DNA from: Equibacterium sp963662035
GTDB lineage: Bacteria; Bacteroidota; Bacteroidia; Bacteroidales; UBA932
Assembly: GCA_963662035.1 (NCBI GenBank)
Contig: CAVLDO010000002.1
Span: forward strand, 62,001 to 126,000
DNA: 64,000 nt
Direction: 5' to 3'
Part shown: piece after piece, positions 16,356 to 23,455 of the stretch
How positions within the stretch are numbered: the stretch's first letter is position 1
How the letters are laid out: every line of letters starts with the position of its first letter
Notes under the pieces: generated by a model
Databases searched by the model: none
What the model saw: only the letters and a program-made list of their open reading frames with translations
Told to the model about the DNA's origin: nothing
Translations under genes and position numbers: made by a program

Positions 16356-19322
16356 ATGGAAGAATACGGATTATTGCCCTCCACAGGGATGCCGGAGCAC
16401 GATTATATGCGATTCCGCATCCACCGGATACTGCTTGTGTGCAGCAGCTACGACGGCTACACCCTTGAGGAGGACGGACATATAGACCTGCAGATCATAA
16501 GTGAATACAACGAGCTCAATATGAGCAATCCCCCCTCGATAGTGCGGGTCAGCTCCGCCTCGGAGGGCCTGGAGAAAATCAGGAGCGGGGAGCAGTTCGA
16601 CTTTGTGCTCACTATGTACAATGTGGGCGGGCTCTCGGTGTTCGACTTCGCCACCGCTGTCAAGCAGATCCACCCCAAGATGCCGGTGTTTCTGATAACC
16701 AGCTTTTCGCGCGAAATCTACCGCAAAATCCAGGAAAACCGCTGCGAGGCCATCGACAACATCTTCTGCTGGCACGGCACGGCCGACCTCATCATAGCCA
16801 TAATCAAGCTGGCCGAGGATATGCTCAACGCCGACCGTGACATTCTGGAGGGGGGCGTGCAGGCCATCCTGCTGGCCGAGGACTCCTTCCGCTTCTATTC
16901 TTCCTATCTGCCGATGCTCTACAAGATTCTGCTCAAGCAGAACAGCGAGTTTATCAAGGACGCATACAACGAGCAGCAGATGATAACCCGCAAGCGCTCG
17001 CGCCCCAAGGTGCTGCTTGCCACCTGCTACAGCGATGCCGTGGAACTGTATCGCAAATACAAGAACAACCTGCTGGGGGTGATAACCGACGTGGGAATGG
17101 TGATTCACCGGGGCGACCCCTCCGAAACGGAGAAGTCCGACGCCGGGGTGGACATCTGCCGCATCGTAAAGAGCGAGACCCCCTGGATGCCGGTGATAAT
17201 GCAGTCTTCGCAGCTCTCTATGAGGAGGCTGGCGGACTTGCTTGGGGCGGGCTTCATCCCCAAGACCAGCAAGACCCTGTTGGACAATCTGCGGAATGTG
17301 ATCAACTCCGAGTTCGGGTTCGGCGATTTCGTGTTCAACGCCCCCCGCACAGGTGTGGAGATAGGGCGGGCGCGCGACCTCTACCAGATGCAGAAACTCA
17401 TCGCCACCGTGCCGGATGATGTCCTGGAATACCATTTGAGTCAGATGCACCTCTCAAAGTGGCTCTACGCCCGCGGCCTCTTCCCCATAGCAAAGGTGCT
17501 GCGCAGCATGGACAGCAGCCAGTTCGAGAGCACCGAGGCCCACCGCGCAGCCATCGTGCGTCTGCTCAATGAATACAGGCAGCTTTTGGGACAGGGTATT
17601 GTGGTCTCCTTTGACGAGGAGACCTACGGCGACACCGTCTCCTTTGCCAAGATAGGCGGAGGCAGCATCGGCGGCAAGGCGCGCGGCCTGGCCTTTATGA
17701 ACGGAATCCTGGCCAAGCACGGCCAGTTCAAGAAATATCCCGGGGTGATTGTCACAATCCCCCGCAGCGTGGTGATCTCCTCCGACTACTTTGAGGAGTT
17801 TATGGCCGACAACAGCCTGCAGAACATAATCGACGCCGATGTCAGCGACGAATTTTTGCTGAGCGAGTTTCTCAACAGCACAATCCCGCAGTCGCTCCAC
17901 CGCCAGCTGTCGAAATTCGTCTCAACCTGCCGCCGGCCGCTCGCCATCCGCTCCTCTTCCAAACTCGAGGACTCCAACTACCAGCCATTCGCCGGAGTGT
18001 ACTCCACATATATGATACCGCGCTGCAGCGACGACGGCCAGATGCTGCGGATGCTCATCCGTGGCGTCAAGAGCGTGTACGCCTCGGTTTACTTCGCCTC
18101 CAGCAAGGCCTACATCCAGACTTCGCAGAATGTCCTGAGCGAAGAGCGGATGTCGGTGCTCATCCAGGAGGTGTGCGGCACAGAAGAGGATGGGTACTTT
18201 ATGCCCACCTTCTCCGGCGTGGCCCGCTCGCGCAATCTCTACCCGATCGGCTACGAAAAGCCGGAGGACGGGGTATGCAACGTGGTGATGGGCCTGGGCA
18301 AGGCGGTGGTGGACGGAGCGCGCACGCTGCGTTTCTCCCCGGCATACCCCGACAAGGCGCTGCAGACATCCACAGTGGAGCTCACGGTGAGCGATGCCCA
18401 GACGGAGGTGATGGCGCTGAGCCTGGATCCCCGCAAATTCCTCCCCTCCACCGACGATGCCGTGAATATCGTGCGGCTGCCCGTCTCCAAGGTCGCCTGT
18501 TGGCGCAACGCCAAATATGTCTGCTCCAACTACGATTATGCCAACGGCCGCATCAGCGAGGGGCCGACCTTCAACGAATCGTTCAAGGTGGTGACTTTCA
18601 ACGGAATCCTCAAATACAACTCCTTCCCCCTGGCAGAGATAATCCGCGAGCTGCTGCGTATAGGAGAGCAGGAGCTGCGCTGCCCCGTGGAGATAGAGTT
18701 CGCGGTGAATATGGACACTCCCGCCGGAAGCCCCAAAATCTTCAACTTCCTGCAGATAAGGCCCATCATAAACGACCTTAACGACTCCAAGGTGGACTGG
18801 GACAAGATAGACACAAGCGACGCCCTCATCTACAGCGAGTCGGCTCTCGGGGTGGGGGAGATCAAGGGGCTGCGGCACATAGTGTATATGAAGTTCGACA
18901 AATTCTCCTCCCTCAAGACTCAGCAGATTGCCGAGGAGCTCTACAAGATAAACGCCCGCCTCAAGAGCGAAAAACAGGAATATGTGCTGGTGGGAACCGG
19001 CCGCTGGGGCTCTTCCGATCCTAATCTCGGAGTCCCCGTCAAATGGGGACACATCTCCGAGGCCAAGGTGATTGTGGAGATGGCGCTCAAGAATTTCAAC
19101 ATAGAGTCCAGCCAGGGAACCCACTTTTTCCAGAATGTGACTTCGCTGGGAGTGGGTTATCTTTCAATAAATCCCTCTGCGGGGGAAGGAATCTTTGACC
19201 AGGCCGCTCTGGATGCCATAACCCCCGTATACGATGGGGAATGGTTCAAGGTGGTGCGCACAGAAGAGCCTCTGGAGGTCTATGTAGACGGAGTCGCCCG
19301 CCGCGCGATTGTTAAATTGTAA
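16356..19322 (+). CDS. Receiver-domain protein fused to a PEP/pyruvate-binding (PEP synthase N-terminal) domain
   Basis: Cytoplasmic 988-residue fusion. Residues about 22-155 form a receiver-like fold in which the phospho-acceptor Asp appears replaced (FVLTMYNVGG). Residues about 168-325 form a second receiver with the acidic pair (ILLAEDS), a candidate phospho-acceptor Asp near 245 (VITDVGM), the Ser of MQSSQ and the Lys of IPKTSK. From about 433 a PEP synthase/PPDK N-terminal ATP-grasp domain follows (GGGSIGGKARGLAFMN; LAIRSSSKLEDS; FAGVYSTYM; IQEVCG; FNFLQIRPI). I do not see the swivelling phosphohistidine domain or the PEP-binding TIM barrel; instead there is a C-terminal module with GTGRWGSSDPNLGVPVKWGH and GTHFFQN. 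It is often annotated as phosphoenolpyruvate synthase, but the architecture argues against that full reaction. Function unknown. Confidence 0.85.
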   Translation: MEEYGLLPSTGMPEHDYMRFRIHRILLVCSSYDGYTLEEDGHIDLQIISEYNELNMSNPPSIVRVSSASEGLEKIRSGEQFDFVLTMYNVGGLSVFDFATAVKQIHPKMPVFLITSFSREIYRKIQENRCEAIDNIFCWHGTADLIIAIIKLAEDMLNADRDILEGGVQAILLAEDSFRFYSSYLPMLYKILLKQNSEFIKDAYNEQQMITRKRSRPKVLLATCYSDAVELYRKYKNNLLGVITDVGMVIHRGDPSETEKSDAGVDICRIVKSETPWMPVIMQSSQLSMRRLADLLGAGFIPKTSKTLLDNLRNVINSEFGFGDFVFNAPRTGVEIGRARDLYQMQKLIATVPDDVLEYHLSQMHLSKWLYARGLFPIAKVLRSMDSSQFESTEAHRAAIVRLLNEYRQLLGQGIVVSFDEETYGDTVSFAKIGGGSIGGKARGLAFMNGILAKHGQFKKYPGVIVTIPRSVVISSDYFEEFMADNSLQNIIDADVSDEFLLSEFLNSTIPQSLHRQLSKFVSTCRRPLAIRSSSKLEDSNYQPFAGVYSTYMIPRCSDDGQMLRMLIRGVKSVYASVYFASSKAYIQTSQNVLSEERMSVLIQEVCGTEEDGYFMPTFSGVARSRNLYPIGYEKPEDGVCNVVMGLGKAVVDGARTLRFSPAYPDKALQTSTVELTVSDAQTEVMALSLDPRKFLPSTDDAVNIVRLPVSKVACWRNAKYVCSNYDYANGRISEGPTFNESFKVVTFNGILKYNSFPLAEIIRELLRIGEQELRCPVEIEFAVNMDTPAGSPKIFNFLQIRPIINDLNDSKVDWDKIDTSDALIYSESALGVGEIKGLRHIVYMKFDKFSSLKTQQIAEELYKINARLKSEKQEYVLVGTGRWGSSDPNLGVPVKWGHISEAKVIVEMALKNFNIESSQGTHFFQNVTSLGVGYLSINPSAGEGIFDQAALDAITPVYDGEWFKVVRTEEPLEVYVDGVARRAIVKL

Positions 19323-19379
19323 TTTGCGATTTGTGCGATTTGTTATAAATTTGTGATTGGTTTTTTACAGCAGTTCAAG

Positions 19380-19685
19380 ATGGCAGAAGCAGCACTCACA
19401 GTCCTTTCGCAGAAGATAGAGAAGCTCATAGCTATGTATGAGAGCGTGCTGGCGCAGCGCGCAGCCCTGGAGCAGGAACTCTCTCAGTGCCGCAGCCAAC
19501 TGGAACGCAGCCGTGAAAGACAGACAACATTAGAACAACGTAACAGGATACTTGAAGACAAATTAAATAACTTGCAATTGGCAGGTGCATTTACCGGCTC
19601 ATCCACAGACAGCGCGGCGGCAAAGCGCAGGCTCAACGCCGTGATAAAGGAGATAGACGAGTGCCTTGCAATGTTGAATATGTAG
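19380..19685 (+). CDS. Small coiled-coil protein next to ZapA
   Basis: 101-residue soluble protein, almost all a charged coiled coil (about residues 5-70, rich in Gln, Glu, Arg, Leu heptads such as LEQELSQCRSQLERSRERQ), followed by a Gly/Ser linker and a short C-terminal helix (AAKRRLNAVIKEIDECLAMLN). The ATG at 19380 is preferred; an in-frame GTG at 19353 would add nine residues. It ends 4 bp before zapA. By position and shape it may be a division-associated partner comparable to ZapB, but I recognise no family, so this is inference. Confidence 0.75.
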   Translation: MAEAALTVLSQKIEKLIAMYESVLAQRAALEQELSQCRSQLERSRERQTTLEQRNRILEDKLNNLQLAGAFTGSSTDSAAAKRRLNAVIKEIDECLAMLNM

Positions 19686-19689
19686 GCTT

Positions 19690-19983
19690 ATGGGCGAGAT
19701 GCAGAAAATATCGGTGACAATCGGTGGACGGAAGTTCAATTTCAATATTTTGGCCGAGACCGAAGAGCGGATGCGCGTGGCAGTCAAGCGCATCGAGGAG
19801 AAGGTCGCCCTCTACGCATCTAAATATTCAACCAAGGATATGCAGGACATTCTCAGCATTGTGCTGATGGAGTATGTGATGCAGCATATTGCACTTGAAC
19901 AGAAAGACGATACGAAAGAGATAATGTCGGGCATAGAAGCGCTCGGCAAACGTCTTGACGAATACATTGACAGTGGCCGCTAG
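19690..19983 (+). CDS. zapA: Cell division protein ZapA
   Basis: ZapA promotes bundling of FtsZ filaments at the division septum. The 97-residue protein has the N-terminal beta-hairpin domain typical of the family (ISVTIGGRKFNFNI; EERMRVAVKRIEEKVALYA), then the long helix that forms the tetramer coiled coil (DILSIVLMEYVMQHIALEQK). An internal ATG at 19699 (MQKISV) is an alternative start. It follows the small coiled-coil gene in the same transcription unit and is followed by the probable 6S RNA and then rny. Confidence 0.92.
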   Translation: MGEMQKISVTIGGRKFNFNILAETEERMRVAVKRIEEKVALYASKYSTKDMQDILSIVLMEYVMQHIALEQKDDTKEIMSGIEALGKRLDEYIDSGR

Positions 19984-20011
19984 CATAACTCTTTGCCAAA
20001 ATCAACGTTTT

Positions 20012-20172
20012 TTATTCCAAAAAGAGTTCACGGCTGCCAAAAACGGGCCTAGGTTACCCTTCGGGGGATTCTTGCATTGTGTAGGGACGGAGGAAGTTTG
20101 CGGCTTATACCATAATGGACTCAAATCTTGCCTTTAAAGATTTTTGGACTAACAGTAGCTGGCGGCCTTTTT
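20012..20172 (+). ncRNA. ssrS: Probable 6S RNA (SsrS)
   Basis: The 266-bp gap between zapA and rny has no reading frame of interest but a structured RNA signature. GGCTGCC (20032-20038) pairs with GGCGGCC (20161-20167), enclosing about 120 bases and followed by a T5 run as 3' end. Inside are a CCC-TTCG-GGG hairpin (20057-20066) and, on the 3' side, a local hairpin AAATCTT/AAGATTT (20123-20143), the pattern of a long rod with a central bubble. The sequence AACAGTAGCTGGCGGC resembles the 3' closing strand of known 6S RNAs, and a place directly downstream of zapA is where ssrS lies in proteobacteria. 6S RNA binds the housekeeping RNA polymerase. The 5' end is approximate. Confidence 0.55.
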
Positions 20173-20249
20173 ACATATATACAGCTCTTTCTCTCTGATT
20201 GCGGGTTATTGCAGCAGACATTTAATTAACACCACTCAATAACCATACA

Positions 20250-21785
20250 ATGATAACATACATCATAGTTGCCATCGTGGCAGCCCTCGCGGGCATAGCG
20301 CTATACATTCTGGTGCAGCGCGCAATCCTCAAAAAGAAGGGGGACGAAATCATCCGCAACGCAGAAACAGTAGGGGAGAACATCAAGAAGGAGAAGATTT
20401 TTCAGGCGAAGGAGAAGTTCCTGCAGCTCAAGAGCGAATATGAGGACACCGTAAAGGAGAAGAACAGCCAGCTTGCGCAGGTGGAGAACCGTCTCCGCCA
20501 GAAAGAGAGCCAGATAGGCCAGCAGAACAGCGAGCTGAACCGCCGCATCAAGGAAAACGACCAGATAAAGGAGAATCTGCAGCGTCAGCTGGAGATAGTG
20601 GGCAAGAAGAAGGAGGAATACGAGAGCTTGCGCGAGGATTCCATCCGCAAACTTGAGGAGGTTGCCGGAATGTCGGCGGAAGAGGCCAAGGAGCAGCTGA
20701 TAAACAGCATGAAGGCCGAGGCCAAGACTCAGGCGATGTCCTATATAAACGATGTGATGGACGAGGCGCGGCTCACGGCCAGCAAGGAGGCCAAGCGCAT
20801 CGTGATAAACACCATCCAGCGCACCGCTCCGGAGGTGGCCATCGAAAATGCCGTCACCGTGTTCAACATTGAAAACGACGAGGTCAAAGGGCGCATCATC
20901 GGCCGCGAGGGGCGCAACATCCGCGCTCTTGAGGCCGCCATCGGAGTCGAGATTGTGGTGGACGACACCCCCGACTCCATCCTCATCTCGGCGTTTGACC
21001 CTGTCCGCCGCGAGGTGGCCCGTCTGGCGCTGCATCAGCTCATTGCCGACGGCCGCATCCATCCCGCACGTATCGAGGAGGTCGTGGCCAAGGTGAGCAA
21101 GCAGCTTGACGAGGAGATTATGGAGACAGGCAAGCGCACCTGCATTGATCTTGGCATCCACGGCCTCAATTCACAGCTTGTGAAGATGGTGGGCCGTATG
21201 AAATACCGCTCTTCTTACGGGCAGAACCTGCTGCAGCACTCGCGCGAGGTGGCCAATATATCGGCGATTCTGGCATCTGAGCTTGGGCTCAATCCCAAGA
21301 TAGCCAAGCGTGCTGGCCTGCTGCACGATATCGGCAAGGTGGCAGAGGAGGAGTACGAGCTTCCGCACGCAATCGTGGGTATGAAGATAGCCGAGAAGTG
21401 CAAGGAGAAGCCGGAGGTTTGCAACGCGATTGGCGCACACCACGAGGAGATAGAGATGGAGACGCTCATCGCTCCCATCGTGCTGGTGGCCGATGCCATT
21501 TCGGGCTCGCGTCCCGGTGCCCGCAGAGAGGTCATCGACTCCTACATCAAGCGTCTCAAGGATATGGAGAACATTGCCGCATCCCACGCCGGAGTGGTCA
21601 AGGCATACGCCATTCAGGCGGGTCGCGAACTGCGCGTGATTGTGGGTGCAGAGCAGGTGAGCGATGCCGAGTGCAACGAAATCTCCGCCGAGGTGGCTCG
21701 CAAGATTCAGGATGAGATGACGTATCCCGGTCAGGTAAAGGTTACGGTAATCCGCGAAGTGCGCAGCGTCGCATACGCAAAATAG
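20250..21785 (+). CDS. rny: Ribonuclease Y
   Basis: Membrane-anchored endoribonuclease that starts mRNA decay. The 511-residue protein is collinear with the family: an N-terminal transmembrane helix (residues 2-24, IIVAIVAALAGIALYILVQ), a long charged coiled coil to about 195, a KH RNA-binding domain (GRIIGREGRNIRALEAAIGVE, about 215-260) and an HD metal-dependent phosphodiesterase domain (HSREVANISAILA ... GLLHDIGKV, about 327-425). It is followed 8 bp later by the DUF3467 gene. No clear TAnnTTTG promoter is seen in the 75 bases ahead of it. Confidence 0.97.
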   Translation: MITYIIVAIVAALAGIALYILVQRAILKKKGDEIIRNAETVGENIKKEKIFQAKEKFLQLKSEYEDTVKEKNSQLAQVENRLRQKESQIGQQNSELNRRIKENDQIKENLQRQLEIVGKKKEEYESLREDSIRKLEEVAGMSAEEAKEQLINSMKAEAKTQAMSYINDVMDEARLTASKEAKRIVINTIQRTAPEVAIENAVTVFNIENDEVKGRIIGREGRNIRALEAAIGVEIVVDDTPDSILISAFDPVRREVARLALHQLIADGRIHPARIEEVVAKVSKQLDEEIMETGKRTCIDLGIHGLNSQLVKMVGRMKYRSSYGQNLLQHSREVANISAILASELGLNPKIAKRAGLLHDIGKVAEEEYELPHAIVGMKIAEKCKEKPEVCNAIGAHHEEIEMETLIAPIVLVADAISGSRPGARREVIDSYIKRLKDMENIAASHAGVVKAYAIQAGRELRVIVGAEQVSDAECNEISAEVARKIQDEMTYPGQVKVTVIREVRSVAYAK

Positions 21786-21793
21786 TTACTCTT

Positions 21794-22090
21794 ATGGCAG
21801 ACAAAAATTCTAATCAGCTCAGTCTTGAGATTTCTCCCGATATGGCGGGAGGCGTTTATTCCAATCTTGCGGTGATAACCCATTCCTCCAGCGAGTTTGT
21901 GCTGGACTTTGCGCAGATGATGCCGGGGGCGCCCAAGCCCAAAGTGGCCAGCCGCATAGTTATGACTCCCGACCACGCCAAGCGGCTGCTTGCGGCCCTG
22001 AGCGAGAATGTCTCGAAGTATGAGTCGGAGAATGGCGAAATCAAGATGCACAAGCCCGGAATCGCTCTCGGGCCTATCGGTGAGGCATAG
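21794..22090 (+). CDS. DUF3467 family protein
   Basis: 98-residue soluble protein of the DUF3467 family (NQLSLEISPDMAGGVYSNLAVITHSSSEFVLDF; PKVASRIVMTPDHAKRLLAAL). The family is widespread in Bacteroidetes and has no assigned function. Here it sits between rny and a HAD phosphatase with gaps of 8 and 11 bp, so it is probably co-transcribed with both. Confidence 0.85.
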   Translation: MADKNSNQLSLEISPDMAGGVYSNLAVITHSSSEFVLDFAQMMPGAPKPKVASRIVMTPDHAKRLLAALSENVSKYESENGEIKMHKPGIALGPIGEA

Positions 22091-22101
22091 CGTCGCGATT
22101 T

Positions 22102-22746
22102 ATGACCAAACTGATAATTTTTGACTTTGACGGAACGCTGGGCGACACTTGCGAGAACATAGTGAAGACTATGCAGGAGACGATGCTCCGCAAAGGATAT
22201 CCGGTGCCCACCGAGGCGGCGATACGCGCCACCATAGGACTGCCGCTGGCAGAGGGTTTCAAAATGCTGGAGCCCGCTATGAGTGCAGAGCAGATGGCCG
22301 GCTGCGCCGCCCTCTACCGCGATGTGTTTGAAGAGTGGCGGGAGCGCCTGGTGCCGCAGCCCTTCCCGGCAGTGCGTGAAACCCTCGCGCAGCTGCACTC
22401 GCGAGGCATTGTGATGAGCGTGGCCTCGTCGCGCAAGCGTCCCTCGCTGGTGGGCTTCATACACGATATGGGGCTGGAACCATACATCAGTTATGTGCTG
22501 GGGGTTGACGACGCCCCCAGGCCAAAGCCCGACCCTGCGCCGGTGCTCAAGACTCTTGAGGAGCTCGAAACCGATGCGGCGGATGCGATTATGGTGGGGG
22601 ATATGCCGGTGGACATCCTGATGGGTTCACGCGCCGGAGTCCGCACAGTGGGCGTGACCTGGGGCAACGGCAGCCGCGAAGCCCTCTGCGAGGCGGGTGC
22701 CGACCATATAATCGACCGCATCGGCGAACTCTCCGATTTGATATAG
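22102..22746 (+). CDS. HAD-superfamily phosphatase, phosphoglycolate phosphatase-like
   Basis: Cytoplasmic small-molecule phosphatase of 214 residues. All HAD motifs are present: motif I DFDGT with nucleophile Asp (residues 8-12), motif II Ser in MSVASSRK, motif III Lys in RPKPDP and motif IV GDMPVD. The alpha-helical C1 cap between motifs I and II (MQETMLRKGYPVPTEAAIRATIG) matches the Gph/PpaX type. The substrate cannot be read from sequence. It is the last gene before a strong terminator. Confidence 0.88.
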   Translation: MTKLIIFDFDGTLGDTCENIVKTMQETMLRKGYPVPTEAAIRATIGLPLAEGFKMLEPAMSAEQMAGCAALYRDVFEEWRERLVPQPFPAVRETLAQLHSRGIVMSVASSRKRPSLVGFIHDMGLEPYISYVLGVDDAPRPKPDPAPVLKTLEELETDAADAIMVGDMPVDILMGSRAGVRTVGVTWGNGSREALCEAGADHIIDRIGELSDLI

Positions 22747-22761
22747 AGCCTTTCCGGATAC

Positions 22762-22797
22762 AAAAATCCCCGGCAGAGAATTCCGCCGGGGATTTTT
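22762..22797 (+). terminator. Intrinsic terminator after the rny-HAD operon
   Basis: ATCCCCGGC and GCCGGGGAT form a perfect 9-bp stem followed by T5. The A-run on the 5' side also allows function on the other strand. Confidence 0.9.
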
Positions 22798-22820
22798 GCG
22801 TGTCAAGATGCGCTACCTTT

Positions 22821-22851
22821 TTTGACAAAAAAAATCAAATGAGTAAATTTG
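22821..22851 (+). promoter_or_regulatory. Bacteroidetes-type promoter of maf-valS (TTTG-N19-TAAATTTG)
   Basis: TTTG at 22821-22824 and TAAATTTG at 22844-22851 have the exact 19-bp spacing of the Bacteroidetes housekeeping promoter. The -7 element ends only 7 bp before the maf ATG, so the transcript should start at or within a base or two of the start codon. Confidence 0.75.
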
Positions 22852-22858
22852 CCCGCTT

Positions 22859-23443
22859 ATGGATATGAACGGCAAAAAAATAATTCTGGCGAGCAACTCT
22901 CCGCGTCGCAGAGAGCTGCTGCAGGGACTGGGGGTCGACTTCATCGTGGACGCGGACACTGACTTCGAGGAGGAGTTCCCGCCGCAGACCCCGCACCGGC
23001 AAGTGCCGGCCTTGATGTCCATAGGCAAGTCGCACGGCTTCCACAGACCGCTCTCGGAGGATGAAATACTGCTTACCTCAGACACTATGGTGCTGCTTGA
23101 CAGCCGGATAATGGGCAAGCCGCACAGTCGCGAGCAGGCGGTCGAGATGCTGCGCAGCCTAAGCGGCCGCACCCACGAGGTCATCACCGCCGTCACCTTG
23201 CGAACCGCCGCGGCTCAAAAGACCATAAGCGATGCCACGCTGGTCACCTTCCGCCCCCTTTCTCAGAGCGAGATCGACCACTATGTGGACACCTGCCGCC
23301 CATACGACAAGGCGGGGGCGTATGGGATCCAGGAATGGATAGGGTATGCCGCCTGCACCCGCATAGAGGGCTCTTTCTACAATGTGATGGGCCTGCCCGT
23401 GCACAGAGTTTATGATGAATTGACTAAATTCGCAACGCTTTAG
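22859..23443 (+). CDS. maf: Maf-family nucleoside triphosphate pyrophosphatase
   Basis: Cytoplasmic house-cleaning enzyme that hydrolyses non-canonical or excess nucleoside triphosphates (dTTP/UTP type in this subgroup). The protein has the Maf signature at residues 10-18 (ASNSPRRRELL), the catalytic region TSDTMV with GKPHSREQA, and DKAGAYGIQEW near residue 146. 194 residues is normal. A second in-frame ATG lies 6 bp downstream (MDM). The mRNA is predicted to be leaderless. valS starts 12 bp after its stop, so the two genes form an operon. Confidence 0.92.
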   Translation: MDMNGKKIILASNSPRRRELLQGLGVDFIVDADTDFEEEFPPQTPHRQVPALMSIGKSHGFHRPLSEDEILLTSDTMVLLDSRIMGKPHSREQAVEMLRSLSGRTHEVITAVTLRTAAAQKTISDATLVTFRPLSQSEIDHYVDTCRPYDKAGAYGIQEWIGYAACTRIEGSFYNVMGLPVHRVYDELTKFATL

Positions 23444-23455
23444 ATATACTTAAAA

